Origin: Apus apus
Taxonomy: Eukaryota; Chordata; Aves; Apodiformes; Apodidae
Assembly (NCBI RefSeq): GCF_020740795.1
Contig: NC_067285.1
Location: 22,402,241 to 22,466,240, forward strand
Length of the DNA: 64,000 bases
Reading direction: 5' to 3'
Shown: one piece after another, positions 32,601-44,870 of the stretch
How the letters are laid out: every line of letters starts with the position of its first letter
Numbering within the stretch: the first letter of the stretch is position 1
Notes under the pieces: model-generated
Seen by the model: only the letters and a program-made list of their open reading frames with translations
Databases searched by the model: none
Told to the model about the DNA's origin: nothing
Program-made: the position numbers and the translations under genes

Positions 32601-34840
32601 ACTTGTCAAAATCAAAGATATTTTACTCTGGATAAAAATTGAAATGCTGCAGCTGTTAAAAAAAGAATAATTATAAATTATTTGCTTTAGCTAGTCCTTC
32701 TGCTTTACATTCACTGAAAACTAAGACCTATAAATCTGAAAACATTAGTTCTTTTCTGGGCTTTGCCACTTGGAATTTATGTGATGTTGGGCAGTTCTTT
32801 TCACTTTATGCATTTGTGTGCTGTGTTTAAAAACTAATGAGTAGCTAGGTGGTCATCCTGCAGGCATGTTATTAGTTTTTCAGTAGAGCGTTTCAGAAGT
32901 CTTGTCAGACCTGAACGCGAGATGAATGGTAGGACTCTTATTTAGAGTAATAAACCACTGTCTACTCTGTTCCCAACTTCATATACCATTCTGAATTCAA
33001 GATGATACCTCAGTTCTGCCTGTTCATTAAGAATACAGTGGCAGCTGCTATTCAGCCTGGGATGGACAGGTTTAGTTTTTTGTTGCTTAAAAGGTACTAG
33101 TGGTAGTAAAGGCTGGAATTTTGTTTGGTACCAGTCTTTCTTACTGGTATTTCTGCCTTCTTAAGTAACATTTTCAACACGTTTATTAGGCACCCTCAGC
33201 CTGCTGTGGAAAAGGTATTGATAATTTTCGGAGTTAGACTAGAGATGAATCAGTTTTATCTGGTTTTAGGTTAATAAACCTGCTGGAGTTGACTTTAAGA
33301 AAATTACTTTGACAGCTGGCAGCTCTATCCTGCCTGAGAAACCAAAAATACCTGGATATTCCGGCTTCATTGTGTGAACATGCTATATTAAATTTTATCT
33401 ATGTAGTTCTAAACAGAAGTGCCCGTTATCTGCTATCATAAAACTGAAACTTCATTATTTTATTTGGCTTTTTTCCTTAATATTTTGGTTGGATGTATTT
33501 TGAGGAGAACTGAAAGATTTGGTTTCTAGATAAGAGATACAAATATAGCTAAGGACAAGCTTTTTTCTTTTTCTCATCTCTTGTCTGGTGATAAAAGTCT
33601 AATTGGCTTCATATTTTGCTGTTACAAGTAAGCTTCATGAGAAAAAGTTAATTTCAAATTTTCTTGCAAGTTTTGTATGAAAATTATTTTTAAAGCTTGG
33701 TATCTTCAAATTTTGTATTTTAAATTAGAGGTAGTTAAGATACAGATCTCTCAATGTTCTTAATTGGAGAAGAGAGCAAAAGTAACTTTCTCACCCTTGT
33801 GTGGAAGGTGAGAAAAGCTTTTAGTAGCTTAAGTGATTTTAACTATCTCTTATTTTGCCTTTCCTCTCAGAAATGCTTGTCTTAGTTTTTAGAAGATTTG
33901 TGTCTTACTTGTTGTTTCTGACAGCAGCCTTATTCGCAAATTTTTTTCTCTCCCAACTCATGCATTTTTTTGCTTCCCCGTTACTGATACCATTGTTAGG
34001 CCAGCAGCTTTAAGTAAGGTTAACTTTCGGCTTTTATGTGCACAGCTATAATGACTCCCATTGTTACTGCTTTCTTAAGCCATGATGACTTGTTTCTTTT
34101 TTATTTTTAAGTGTGTATTTAATAGATTTTACCAATTAGAGTAGACATCTGTTTGGAGATGAGTAGCAATCAAAATCACTTACGAAAAAATTGTTGGCTC
34201 ATAATGCATCTAAAATATTTCTGCAAGTGGAGCTTCTTTTTAGCTGTTGCTAAGAGATGAATTTTCATTGACATGAAGGATGTGAGATGTCAGCATGCTA
34301 CCAGTTGTTTCATAGGCAGTTAGTTTTAGCGCCTTGCAGATGGTTGGAAAACTCTTGATAGTGGGTAAATGCGTGCTGATTATCTCATTGAATTAAGGTA
34401 ACCTTTTGTCGTTCATTGAATTCTGCAGACCAGACACTGAGCAGCTGCTCTACTTGTGAATTCTAGATTTAGTGAATACAAAGAGTATGCTAAAGGATAT
34501 TTAGTCCTGTTCCAGGTACTAAGCATTGGATCACTAAGATTTTTATATATTTTTTTTTCCTAATACTAGCTTCAGTGTGTTAGTAGTCAGGGCAATCCAG
34601 TAAGACACAATCGTCAACATTTTGACTAAACTGTGGTTTTCAACTTTGTTGTCTACATGTGCTCATTGATATTTTAAACTTTGAAAGTAGGTGGGAAAGA
34701 GATTGCAAAGAGCCATTGTTTTTTCCTTCCTCCTAGTTCTGTCCCTCTGCCTTTTTAAAGCGGTTCAAAAGGAAGTAACTCATTTCTGATTGCTTGTTGT
34801 ATTTACTAGTTTTGAGTTGTGTTTTGTTTCAGTGTGTGGT

Positions 34841-34859
34841 TTGGTTGGTTGGTTGGTTT
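34841..34859. repeat. Short (GGTT)n simple repeat
   Basis: Four ggtt units (ggttggttggttggtt) followed by ttg lie in a T/G-rich part of intron 2. Confidence 0.7.
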
Positions 34860-37800
34860 TGTTTTCTGTAGGAAATGTTATTTGATAGTAGCTCTTGTGG
34901 CAAATATCACTTAAAACTAATTCATAGTTTATTGATGAGATGTGCCTGATTGTTATCAAGTTCATAAATACATCTTTTTATCTATTTTGGTTTACACTTG
35001 TGAGTGTGAACCTCACCTATTGGTTGGTATATATAAAGGTGATAGTTTCATTTCATGTTAAAACTTGCTTGTAAGCTTGCTTCCCTACCCTTTTGAAAAT
35101 GAATTAATAAGTAGAATTGGGATTTCAGTTAGATTGTCTTTGTTAAAGACTGTTTTAAAGGTGAAAATAAAATATTTAGTTGTAAGAACGGCTTTGGAAT
35201 GAGGCTGGGAAGGAATTGGAGCATTCCCCAGGTAAAGCTTAAATTATTTGGATTGCAGGAAGCAAAAATCCTTCTGGATTGTTAATGTTTACTGACTTTC
35301 AAAAAAACCCCAACCAACGAGTTAAGCTATTCATATCTGTACATTTTGTTCCAAGAAAAAACTATTTTGTAAGTATCTTAATGGTAGGGTTTTTGAGAAT
35401 AATTCTGTTGCTTCAGAAATAGAATGATTGAGGACTTCAGGGATCTTATAGAGATCTGCGTTTTCAAGGCATTATCATCATCTTGGTGAGATTTAGAAAG
35501 AGGTTAGAAGTAATTGTGTTTTCTATTACAACACCTCTTTTCTGGGTTAAAGAGATAAAAATAAGAGCCGAGAGCTTAAAGGCCTATGTTTAAAGGTCAC
35601 TGTCTAATACACTTTATAGGAGAAGGTGTTTCTGAGATCCAGTTTAGGTTCCTTTTCCTTGCTCTGCTTAAGTGTAACTTTGAGTTAATTCTTGAAAGTG
35701 CAAGGGGTTTATTTTCAGGTTTTTACCAATTATCATGTTTTAACGGGTTCTTATGTTTCCTCCCAACTCCCAGCTTAAATCATATGTATTGATTAGGATT
35801 CTGCCAGTAAATAGTTGCCCATCTTCCATGAAATTTCAATATGTATTGTTAGGCTTTTGAGACTACATTGTTAAATTAGAATGTCTATGTTCATGTCAGG
35901 ATTATAAATACTGAATTTTAATCAGGTTTTTCTTTCAAGTATAGAACTTAATCAACTTAAAAATAGATTAATTTCTGACTTGTATTTGTTACATGAAATG
36001 ATAGTAAGATAGGCCCATGATACTACAAATACATCTTTGCAGGAGACCTGGGAGCTGAAAAGTTTTCCGTGTTTTAAAAAATACCACAATCAAATAATAC
36101 ATCTTTGAAATCATGGAGAAAAAGGAAGCGCTTTGTATTTGTTTGATTACCCTCAATGTATTTGTGTCCTAATAATAAAATTGGTTTCCATTTCTGAATA
36201 CAGTGTTAACACTTAGGTGGAATATATTCCATCATAAATGAATATTTGAAATAGCTTCTCATGCTGAAGAAATTGCTCTCTCTTTTACCTAGTGGAATTT
36301 TTTAATAGATTTTTTTTTTTCTCCCCTTCTAGTTTACTTAAAAGGCTGACATCTAACTCCAGTACATTTACAAGAATTCCTCACCACTTGTCTTAAGTGT
36401 CTAACAGGTTTGTGGTGTTACCAGGTTCACATTTTGAAAGTTAATTATGTTCATAGAATATAAAAATCTGAGATACAGTCATAGAGGAGTAGCTTTAAAA
36501 AAATGGTCTGCTTAGTATCTCTGTGATTGCCCTGATGTTACAACCTAACAATTGCGTAATGTAATACATATGAAAATCAAGTCTTGCATCTCTTAGCAAC
36601 CTATCTTAGAATATATTGTGTGACTAAGGTAAGCTGATTACTAGTACTTCCTTCAGACAAACTAGACCAAAATATAATGGTTCATGCAGCGGTATCTTTC
36701 AGTTGTGCAGGACTATGGCCTCATTGGAGAAAAGGATGAAGATATGCTGCTTTGAAAGTACCAGGTTCTAGTATCAGAGTTCAAAATGACAGCTCATGGC
36801 ATAGCCTTGGTCACAACACTGTTTTTTCTTGGTGATGCTATAATGTGGCCAAAAATACTACAAATAAGCACTGTGCATTACTTGTTACGAGTTGGGAAGT
36901 TTTATTGGTTCTATGATCTAGAAGTCCCATTCACCTTGGGTCTTTTTAAGTCCTGTAGCACCTTGCTTTTGGTTAGCTTTTTAATAAGACATTACAAAAT
37001 GCTACAGTTGGAGAAAACAACCCTGATTTCTTAATATTAAATTTAAACAGTGTTCTTAGAAGGAGGTTCACCAAGAGTATTACACGGAATATTGTGTATT
37101 ACCATATTATATTACTTTATTGAAAACAGGCTGTTCGACTATAAAGCCAGTAGGAGAGGGTAAATAAATTATTAGTTGGAGCTGCTATTAGCAGAGATAC
37201 AATGGTAAGTGTTTTGATAAAAGCAAAACAGTGACAGGGAAATGTGACTTAGAAATGCAATTCAAACTGAAACGGCAGCTGATGCTTGTAAACAGCTGTA
37301 TGAATGTGTATTTTTTTCTGTAGTCTGTTGATATGTTGACTTCTGTACAGAAGTAAAAATAGCAGTTTTGATAGTTTAAGTAGTAATACAAGAAAGGACT
37401 GTGTATATTTTATTTGCAGTTTCAACTCATTTGTATTAACAAAACGATCAATACTCTAGTCTACAAAAATGTTTTTCTAGTGCATCTATTTTAATTCCAT
37501 CACAGGTCTATTTGATACAGCTTATACTTGCTGTCCGCACCTCTATGTTTGTTGCCACAGAAGGTAGGTTTGGTATTTATGCTGTGTGCCTGGCTTTGTT
37601 TCCTGGTGTGGAGTTCCAGTTTCTTTTCAGGCTTTTCTAAGAGTGGCAATAAGAGCCAATAACCTGCTTAGGGAAAACTATAGCAAAACATAAATTTTTG
37701 TGGTTTTTACAAATTTCTTTTTATGCTGACTTAGTAAAGTGCATTGAAGACGTCGTCATCCTTGGGGTGAAAACCCGAAGAATCTTTAATAGTGTAAAAC

Positions 37801-37892
37801 AGGAATGTCAAATCAAAACTTACGTGCTGAGTAAAGGTTTTGAGATGGAATCTTCTGTCCTTCTCTCTTTTCCCTCTCCCCATGGATTATAT

Positions 37893-38036
37893 AGCCCCAT
37901 CCCTGGAGGTGTTTAAGGCCAGGCTGGATGAGGCCTTATGCAGCCTGGTCTAGTGGGAGATGTCCCTGCTGATACCAGGGAGGTTGGAATCTGGTAATCT
38001 TTAAGGTCTCCTCCAACCTTAACCGTTCTATGATTT
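37893..38036 (+). mobile_element. CR1 LINE fragment, 3' end
   Basis: The segment reads ccctggaggtgtttaaggcc, aggctggatgaggcc, tgcagcctggtctagtggg, tgtccctgctgata, then ttggaat...atctttaaggtctcctccaacctta, and ends in ttctatgatt. In this order these are the hallmarks of the terminal part of a CR1 retrotransposon, including the remains of the ATTCTATG tail. It is 5'-truncated to about 145 nt, as most CR1 copies are, and lies in the same orientation as KAT6B. Several substitutions and short gaps show it is old and inactive. Confidence 0.88.
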
Positions 38037-38555
38037 GAATGATGCTTCAGACAATGCAACCAGACCAGCAGGTGCTTGAGACACCTTTACAACTATTATC
38101 AGTATTGACGGACACCTACTTGTGAAGGCTTCTGGAGACATTTAGCTAGTGTGTTAACCTTGATAAAATACATTCTCTTTCGAGGAGCATGTCCTGAATG
38201 CTAGCACATTTTTCTGTGCTGTTTGTCAGGGCTGACAAATGACACGTTAAAAGTGCTACAGCTAAAAGGCAGAGTTTTTTGCATCCTAACAGGAGGCAGC
38301 TTTGTTGCTCTTTATTATTTCTTTTGTTGTTAGTAGTAGTATAAAATAAAATACTTGAAGTTGTCTGAAGTTCCAAGCCATTGTGAATATACTTGATGTG
38401 AAAACAGTATTAACGAAATCCTTTAACTCCATAACAAAAACCTGTTTTATGCAGTCAACATGTGTTGGTTGTCCTTTAAATTCAAAGCAAGTGCAAAGAA
38501 ACAATAGAAGGAGTGGTATTTACTTTCATGCTATAAAATAAGGCGTAAAAGTGAA

Positions 38556-38567
38556 GGGGGGGGGGGG
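38556..38567 (+). repeat. G12 homopolymer
   Basis: Twelve consecutive G on the + strand, flanked by aagtgaa and aatatt. Long G homopolymers are rare, and prone to slippage and sequencing error. Confidence 0.85.
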
Positions 38568-39120
38568 AATATTACCTTCCTATGAAAGCTGTCTTCTGTG
38601 CATATGTGCAGCAGTTTGCAAACAGATTTTGAAAAACAGCATTTCTGCATTGCTTTTTGCTTTGTAGGGATAAAGGGAACCATACAGTACAGTTGCAGGC
38701 TGTTGAATCCTTTTTTTTTTTTCTGCTACTGCTTTCTCCTTTGAAGACCATTCATGACATCTGTTGAGGGACAATAAGAAAAGGCTTCTTGGGTTTCAGA
38801 CTTTCAGAAGTTATATGCTAAACAAGATATAGATATTTTCTCAGAACTTGTTCTTGGAGATAACAATTTTGCAGAAGTAGATGAAAACATCTTAGGATTT
38901 CTCATGGCTGTTTAAAATTAAATACTAACTGAATTGTCTTCTGTGTCTATGCTATAGGGGGTTGCCATTTCAAGCTGTTTGGGTAGAAGAAATTTTAAGA
39001 ACATACATTCCAGGTTTTCCCAGAAGGATTTATGAAGACTTAGCATGTTGGTCACCAATTGAGATTTGAGTCAGCTAGAACACTTCCTGTTCTTTGTTCA
39101 GGAGGTTGTCTGGCAAGGTT

Positions 39121-39442
39121 GCTCTCTATAACTACCTGAAAGAAGGTGAGGAGGGTGTTGGCCTCTAGTCCCTAGCAACTAGTCATAGGGTAAGAAGAAA
39201 TAGGGTTAAGTTGTGCCAGAGAACATTCAAATTAGATATTAGGAAAAATTTATTCACAGAAAGAGTGGTGAGGCATTGGAACAGGCTGCCTAGGGAGGTG
39301 GTGGAGGCACTGTCCCTGGAGGTGTTAAAAAAAAAAATGGGACGTGGTATTTTGGGAAATGGTTCAGTGATCACAGGGGTGTAGAGCAGACAGTTGGACT
39401 GGATGATCTTGAATATCTTTTCTAACCTCGATGATTCTATGA
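39121..39442 (+). mobile_element. CR1 LINE fragment, 3' end with an internal A run
   Basis: From ctctctataactacctgaaagaagg through ggatattaggaaaaattt-type sequence, ggcattggaacaggctgcc, gtccctggaggtgtt and gttggactggatgatctt to gatgattctatga, the segment follows the 3' 320 nt of CR1 in order. An 11-base A run near 39327-39337 interrupts it just after the gaggtgtt motif. It is inactive, sense to KAT6B, and differs from the copy at 52462 in subfamily-type positions. The - strand frame at 39183-39374 is a by-product. Confidence 0.9.
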
Positions 39443-42400
39443 CCTGCAGAGCTTCTATCTGCGTATCTCATTTGCTGCTGTAAATATATTAATTTCTAGT
39501 GCTGGAGGTAAATGAATCTTGAGCTGCTTTTCAGTCTCTAAGTAATGAGTCTAATCTATTGCAGGAAAAGCTCTAACAGTCAATGAATGCGGTACTTAAA
39601 GTAATTTTGTGGTTTAAATCTAATTACTGTACAGTGCTTTTTAAATCAAACTTTTACTGGCTGCAGGGCAAAGCATCTTAAGCCCTGTCAAACTTTAACT
39701 GTACATTATGTGAAATTATTTTGAGAGTGATAACCATGGATCTGTCTTGTGCAATGTGTTCTGTATTTACAAGAGAAGAATTGCAGCTGTCAAAGTTGGT
39801 CAATTTTATAGGAAATAATGGAATTGACTGTACTGAGATGCCAGAAAATAATTGAGTGTGTAAAAGAGAGCCAAACTCATTAGTCTGTGACATCATACAG
39901 TGAATACAAGGTTTTAATGATAAACTAAGTACTAATTATGAAGCTTTTTCTATGCTACAAATGAGCTAATTTATAAACTGCCAGCACCTGAAGAAGGAAG
40001 TCTCTTAGGGCCAGGGGCTTGTATATTATAACGTATTTATCGGTTTGATAAAAGCTGTATTGCATTATCTTCCCAATTTAACCAGGAAGTATTTTTCTTA
40101 CAATTTAACAGTAAATCTCAAGAGGAGAAAACTGTAGGAGTGTGATTTTACATTCTAATGCAGCTTAGCAGTAGCAATTCAGGAATTGATGCAAATAGCT
40201 GTTTTAAACAGCTTCCAGGGAAGAGAATGTGTTTGTTTTGTTGTTTTTCTTTTTTTTTTTCCTTTTTCTGATAAGTGTTTTATGTATGCCTTGGGGTTGT
40301 CTATTGTTACACATCTCTTATATTCATACACAAATCTATATGTATATATAAATGTTCTGTTTGCACCACCCTCACACAGTGGTTTACCAACCTTGTTGTC
40401 TTGTGAAGACTGACAGATTTTTATATTAAAAATAGAAAACCAGGGTGCAAGATTTAGTCAAAATGGAAGGGAAAAACAGAAGACTACAGGAGATGAAAGA
40501 AAGGTGAAAAAAGAAAATACTCTGTGTACCGCTCACTTTGTAATGGTGACATTTATCATGGAGAGCAGCTTGATTTTTCCAAGTACTGGCAGCCATTCGG
40601 CAGTGTTGATGTTTTTTTTCATTTGTCTTTTCAAGTCAGTTGAGTAACTTCGTGATAGCTGCAGCCAGCTGCAGATACTTGGGCCAAAAGATGCAGGGTT
40701 GCTGCAACAAATGGCATAGCACCATGGACTGCTTTTATAATAAACCAAGCTTTTATTAGACATGTTTGGCCTTCTGAAACTGCTAACAAAATTGTCCTGG
40801 AACTTGTAGTGTCAGTGTGTTCCTCACCTGTGAGATAATTTTATAGGAAGGTCATGAGGGGTGGGACAAAACTCAGTAGGACAGCCATTCAGGTGATTAT
40901 GGATTCTTCTTTTTGTCATAAGAAGTTAAAGAATAGTCTTTGCACTGTCATACTTCCATAGTGCTCATTTATGGGATAAGCAATAGTCACCCGAACATAA
41001 CTAAAATAACTTATGATGTCTGTTTTTGGAGCTGGGTAAGGATATCTAGGCACCTGAATCCCAATTCAGCACTCAGTGCCACAAAAGTGTAACAGACTAA
41101 GCATTAGGGAGAATTAAAAGTTAGAAGGAAGACAAACTTACTACTTCCCTCTTTCTTTGGGTCTAGTATTAATAATTTGTCAAGTTTAATATTTAACTGG
41201 AACACCTTAAGTATTCTGCTAGTTAAAGTGATAGAGAATTAACTTGCATGCTCTCTGAGAACTTGAGCTATCCGTGTCTTGTTGTCTACCTGTGGAGCTG
41301 CACTGAAATCTTCAGATAACATGTAAAGATTATCCATAACCCGCTTATATCATCATCTTGGCAACAGCTGTTTTTCATTAACTTCAAGTTAATTTTTTGC
41401 AATACAGCTTTGTATTTACTGAATTTTCCCTTTTGGAAAATTGAGCCTTGAAAAAAAAAATTAAAACATTTCTTGCAGAGCTGGTTCCGTAGTTTTCTGG
41501 TCCATCTTAAGGATCTTAAATTTCAAACTTAGACTGCTGCCAGAACACTCTTACTGCCCTGGTTTGTTAACAACCAGCCTTTGTTACATGTCTTTTGTGT
41601 GCCATGTTCATAAGAATCTGAACTCTACATTCCCTATAGGTAGTGGTGTGCTGCTGATATGCAAATGGCATGGAGGAGCCAATGACTTTTTTGTTTATAG
41701 TTAGTACTGCAAGAGGAGGGGGAAGTAAGGCTGAAAGGCGATGTCTCAGCCTTCAGGCTGTAAAGAAGCAGTTTGCAATTTTGTAGGTTGCTTTTCAGAC
41801 TACTTCTAATGCAAGCCATGCTATAAAGCTGTAAGAATCAGGATGTACTTCAGAGGGCGTTCTGTCCACTGGCATGTTTTCTAGCACCTCTCTCAGTTGC
41901 TTCTGGAATCCTGTATCTGGTACTGTGTTTTCTCATGCAGAGTAGTTTCATTGTCTGCGTGTAGTAGTAACTGGGATTGGTTTGAAAGTAGCATGACTAA
42001 ATAGCTTTGGATTATAGCAGTTGTTTATTTTTGCAGAATAGGAAAACCTTTTCATAAGGGCTCAGGGTGAGGGGGAATTCTTTTTAATTGCTAAGAATTT
42101 TGTTGTATTTCATGCTACATTATCCCCCTCTTCTTCCCCAGCCCAATCTAACATGACTGTTATTTACAGCTCAGTTGTGCTGTAGGTATTGTACTGTATC
42201 TCATGGTAGGGCCTGAAACATGGTGCATTTTTCTGTTTCCAAAAGAGAGGATGTGGAGGCATAAACTATGCATAGTGACAGCAGGGAGGTGGGACAGGCT
42301 ACAGTATTGTCTTGGGAATAGAACTTAAATTGTGAACTGTGACAAAACCTCTCAATTTCTTAAAACAACCTAAAAGATTTATCCTCTCAGAAGTAGATGA

Positions 42401-44699
42401 TGTATGTATGCTTCAAGAAAATAAAATCTTAACTGGATATATCAGTTTACTCATACCATCTAGGATTTTGCATGAGTGCATACCTGACAGCAGGCAGTCC
42501 GTTTGCTTAAGTGTACTACCCGTCTCATCTCTTAAACTATAATAGAGTCGAAAGGTAAATGAGTGTGGAAGTGCTTAACATTATGCTCTTGAGTTATTGC
42601 CTACACCTTTAAGTACACTGTAAATATAACTATCTTTGTTTTGCCAGAGGTTTTCATTCTGCATTATGCAGGCATCAGGGCTCATGTTTGGTGACCATTG
42701 TGACCTATCCTGGAAGAGACTGGAGTAAGGACTTCAAACTGGAGACATGTCCAGACTGCTGAACTGCATTGTGTCCTGGCAGCTACATATGGTGAAGCTG
42801 TGACCGCTGCCACTTTTTGCAGAGCTGATGCTTTTAATTAATTAATGTAGGAAAGAGTGTTGGTATAGTTTTCTTAAATCTATCACTTCTGCACAGTCAA
42901 ATGACCCTGAGCAAGTTTTCCTAGTCCATGGATGTGATGTCTTCCAAACTGGGTTTGATTAAGCCACCTGTTACTGCTGTTAATTTCCAAGGTAAATAAG
43001 TCTGGGAGCCACAATGCTACACCACATTTGTTTTTAATTCTTCTAACACATTTCTTAAAACAGGAAGCTGTGGGAGGTTGTCATAATAGCTCAGGTTTCT
43101 AGACACTTTATTTTGGTGGTCTTTCTGCTACTTGGCAATACGAGTTTCTGTGGTCAGTAAGAAAGTGTATCAAGAAAATGTATTGAAAGGAAATAGATGA
43201 TTTATGTTAGGTTTTGCTCAGATCAAATCTAAGTGCCTCTATTGTATTATATATTAATGATCTTGGTTTGTTTGGATTATGCACAATTGTTTTAAAGGAA
43301 ATCAATATTTTTTTAACTTTGTTCAAATGCACCAAGCTTAATGAAAGGCAGTTTGAACTCGATCTGCTTTAATGAGACCTGCTTCTATCAAATGTACTGC
43401 TTTAGACCCAACTACAAATAAAGAGAATTAAAGACCAAATTATTTCAACATAGTTGTGCGTTGAGCCAGAGTGTTATACTGATTAATTTCCTCAAGTGTC
43501 TAATTCCCAGTAAGTTTTTGTGTCAACAGCCAAAAAGGAATATATTGACTTTACATTAACCATAGTTTGGTCTTATTTCATTCTATTATTTAAGTATGAA
43601 TTAGTGGATGGTAGAAGACTGTGTTAGATTGCTATTTTGTTTTGTCTTAAGCAAATTGTCTCATGCCTTATTAACTGGGAGTGCTTAAAATGTATAGTTC
43701 TGACTTTGGGAATAGATGCTAGGGCATTCAGAAGTGTTTCTAGTGGGTTTCTCCTATCGATTATGAAAGGACAACTGTATTCAAGAAGTATTTTCCCCCC
43801 TTCACTGCCCCAAGAAAGTGCTGTTTAAACTGTATAGTAAGTTAGGTTGTTTTGTAGCAGATTCACTAGATGTTTATTTTATGGTACAAGTGATAAGATG
43901 TTTAGGTTCAATTTCAGTGTATATGAATTTACAGACCACTATCTGGGATAAGCATAATTTAGACACAGAACACTTGTGTTGCTCTAAATAGGTAACTTTT
44001 ATTTGTTTCTGTTGACTTTATGGATTGCAGCCAGGAAGCATGATTTGACTAATGTCTTCTGTCTCATGCAGAGATAATGCTGAAAGAATATCTATTTTTT
44101 TTTGTTTTGATTTAAAGGGCAGCAGATGCCATGTGGAGTAGTTAATATGGTATCGTTGTCAAAGAAATTGTATCCTCAAATGCATTCTCTTCTTCCCTTC
44201 CCTAATATGGCATCAAAGTATTAGAAATGATAGGTGTTGAAATAGATGATCCCAGTAGACTTTTTTGTTTCAATTAATAACTATGCTATGCATATTTTTT
44301 TAGAAAGCAGATTTCTAGTTGGACATGGCAGCCCTCCAGTTTAAAAACCAATTACTGTTGGATCAAACTTCCTGTTCTATGTCTGTTATCAATTTATCTA
44401 TCAAAGAAAATGAGATGAGTGATTAAAAGGTTCAGATCAAAGGCAACTGATTTCGCTTCACTGGAGGCTCCCATCTTTTAATTTAAAATGCATCTACGTC
44501 TAACTGATTACCTCTCATGTTTATAAAGAAATATTGACATCCTGCTAAAGTATGCAGTGACCTCACTTCTAGCTGAATTGTGTAGATTTCACTGCAGGGT
44601 CTCTGAAAGCATTGATATTCCTGCAACCTTTTCAGGCAAGGTACGTGTTTAGTGTATTAATGAGCTGGTTAAAGTGATGTACAGTAATTTCATCCTTGG

Positions 44700-44870
44700 G
44701 TAAAAACAGATGTGAAAGATTCCGTTTTAATATTTAATCAAGCTCAGAGCCTCTGTTGGCTTGTTTAACTTGACCTGACAGCATTATACCTGGAAAAACT
44801 TTGAATTAAACCCTGAGTGCTTGACCTTGTTCAAACACTTGTAATTTAATAAGGCTGCTGTCTTTGTGGA
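44700..44870. other. Candidate conserved noncoding element in intron 2
   Basis: The stretch combines tttaatca, ttgaattaaa, gtaatttaat and two nuclear-receptor-like half sites (tgacctga near 44771 and tgaccttg at 44822-44829). This word mix is common in vertebrate enhancers. The call rests on composition and motifs only; I could not test conservation or chromatin state. Confidence 0.2.
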
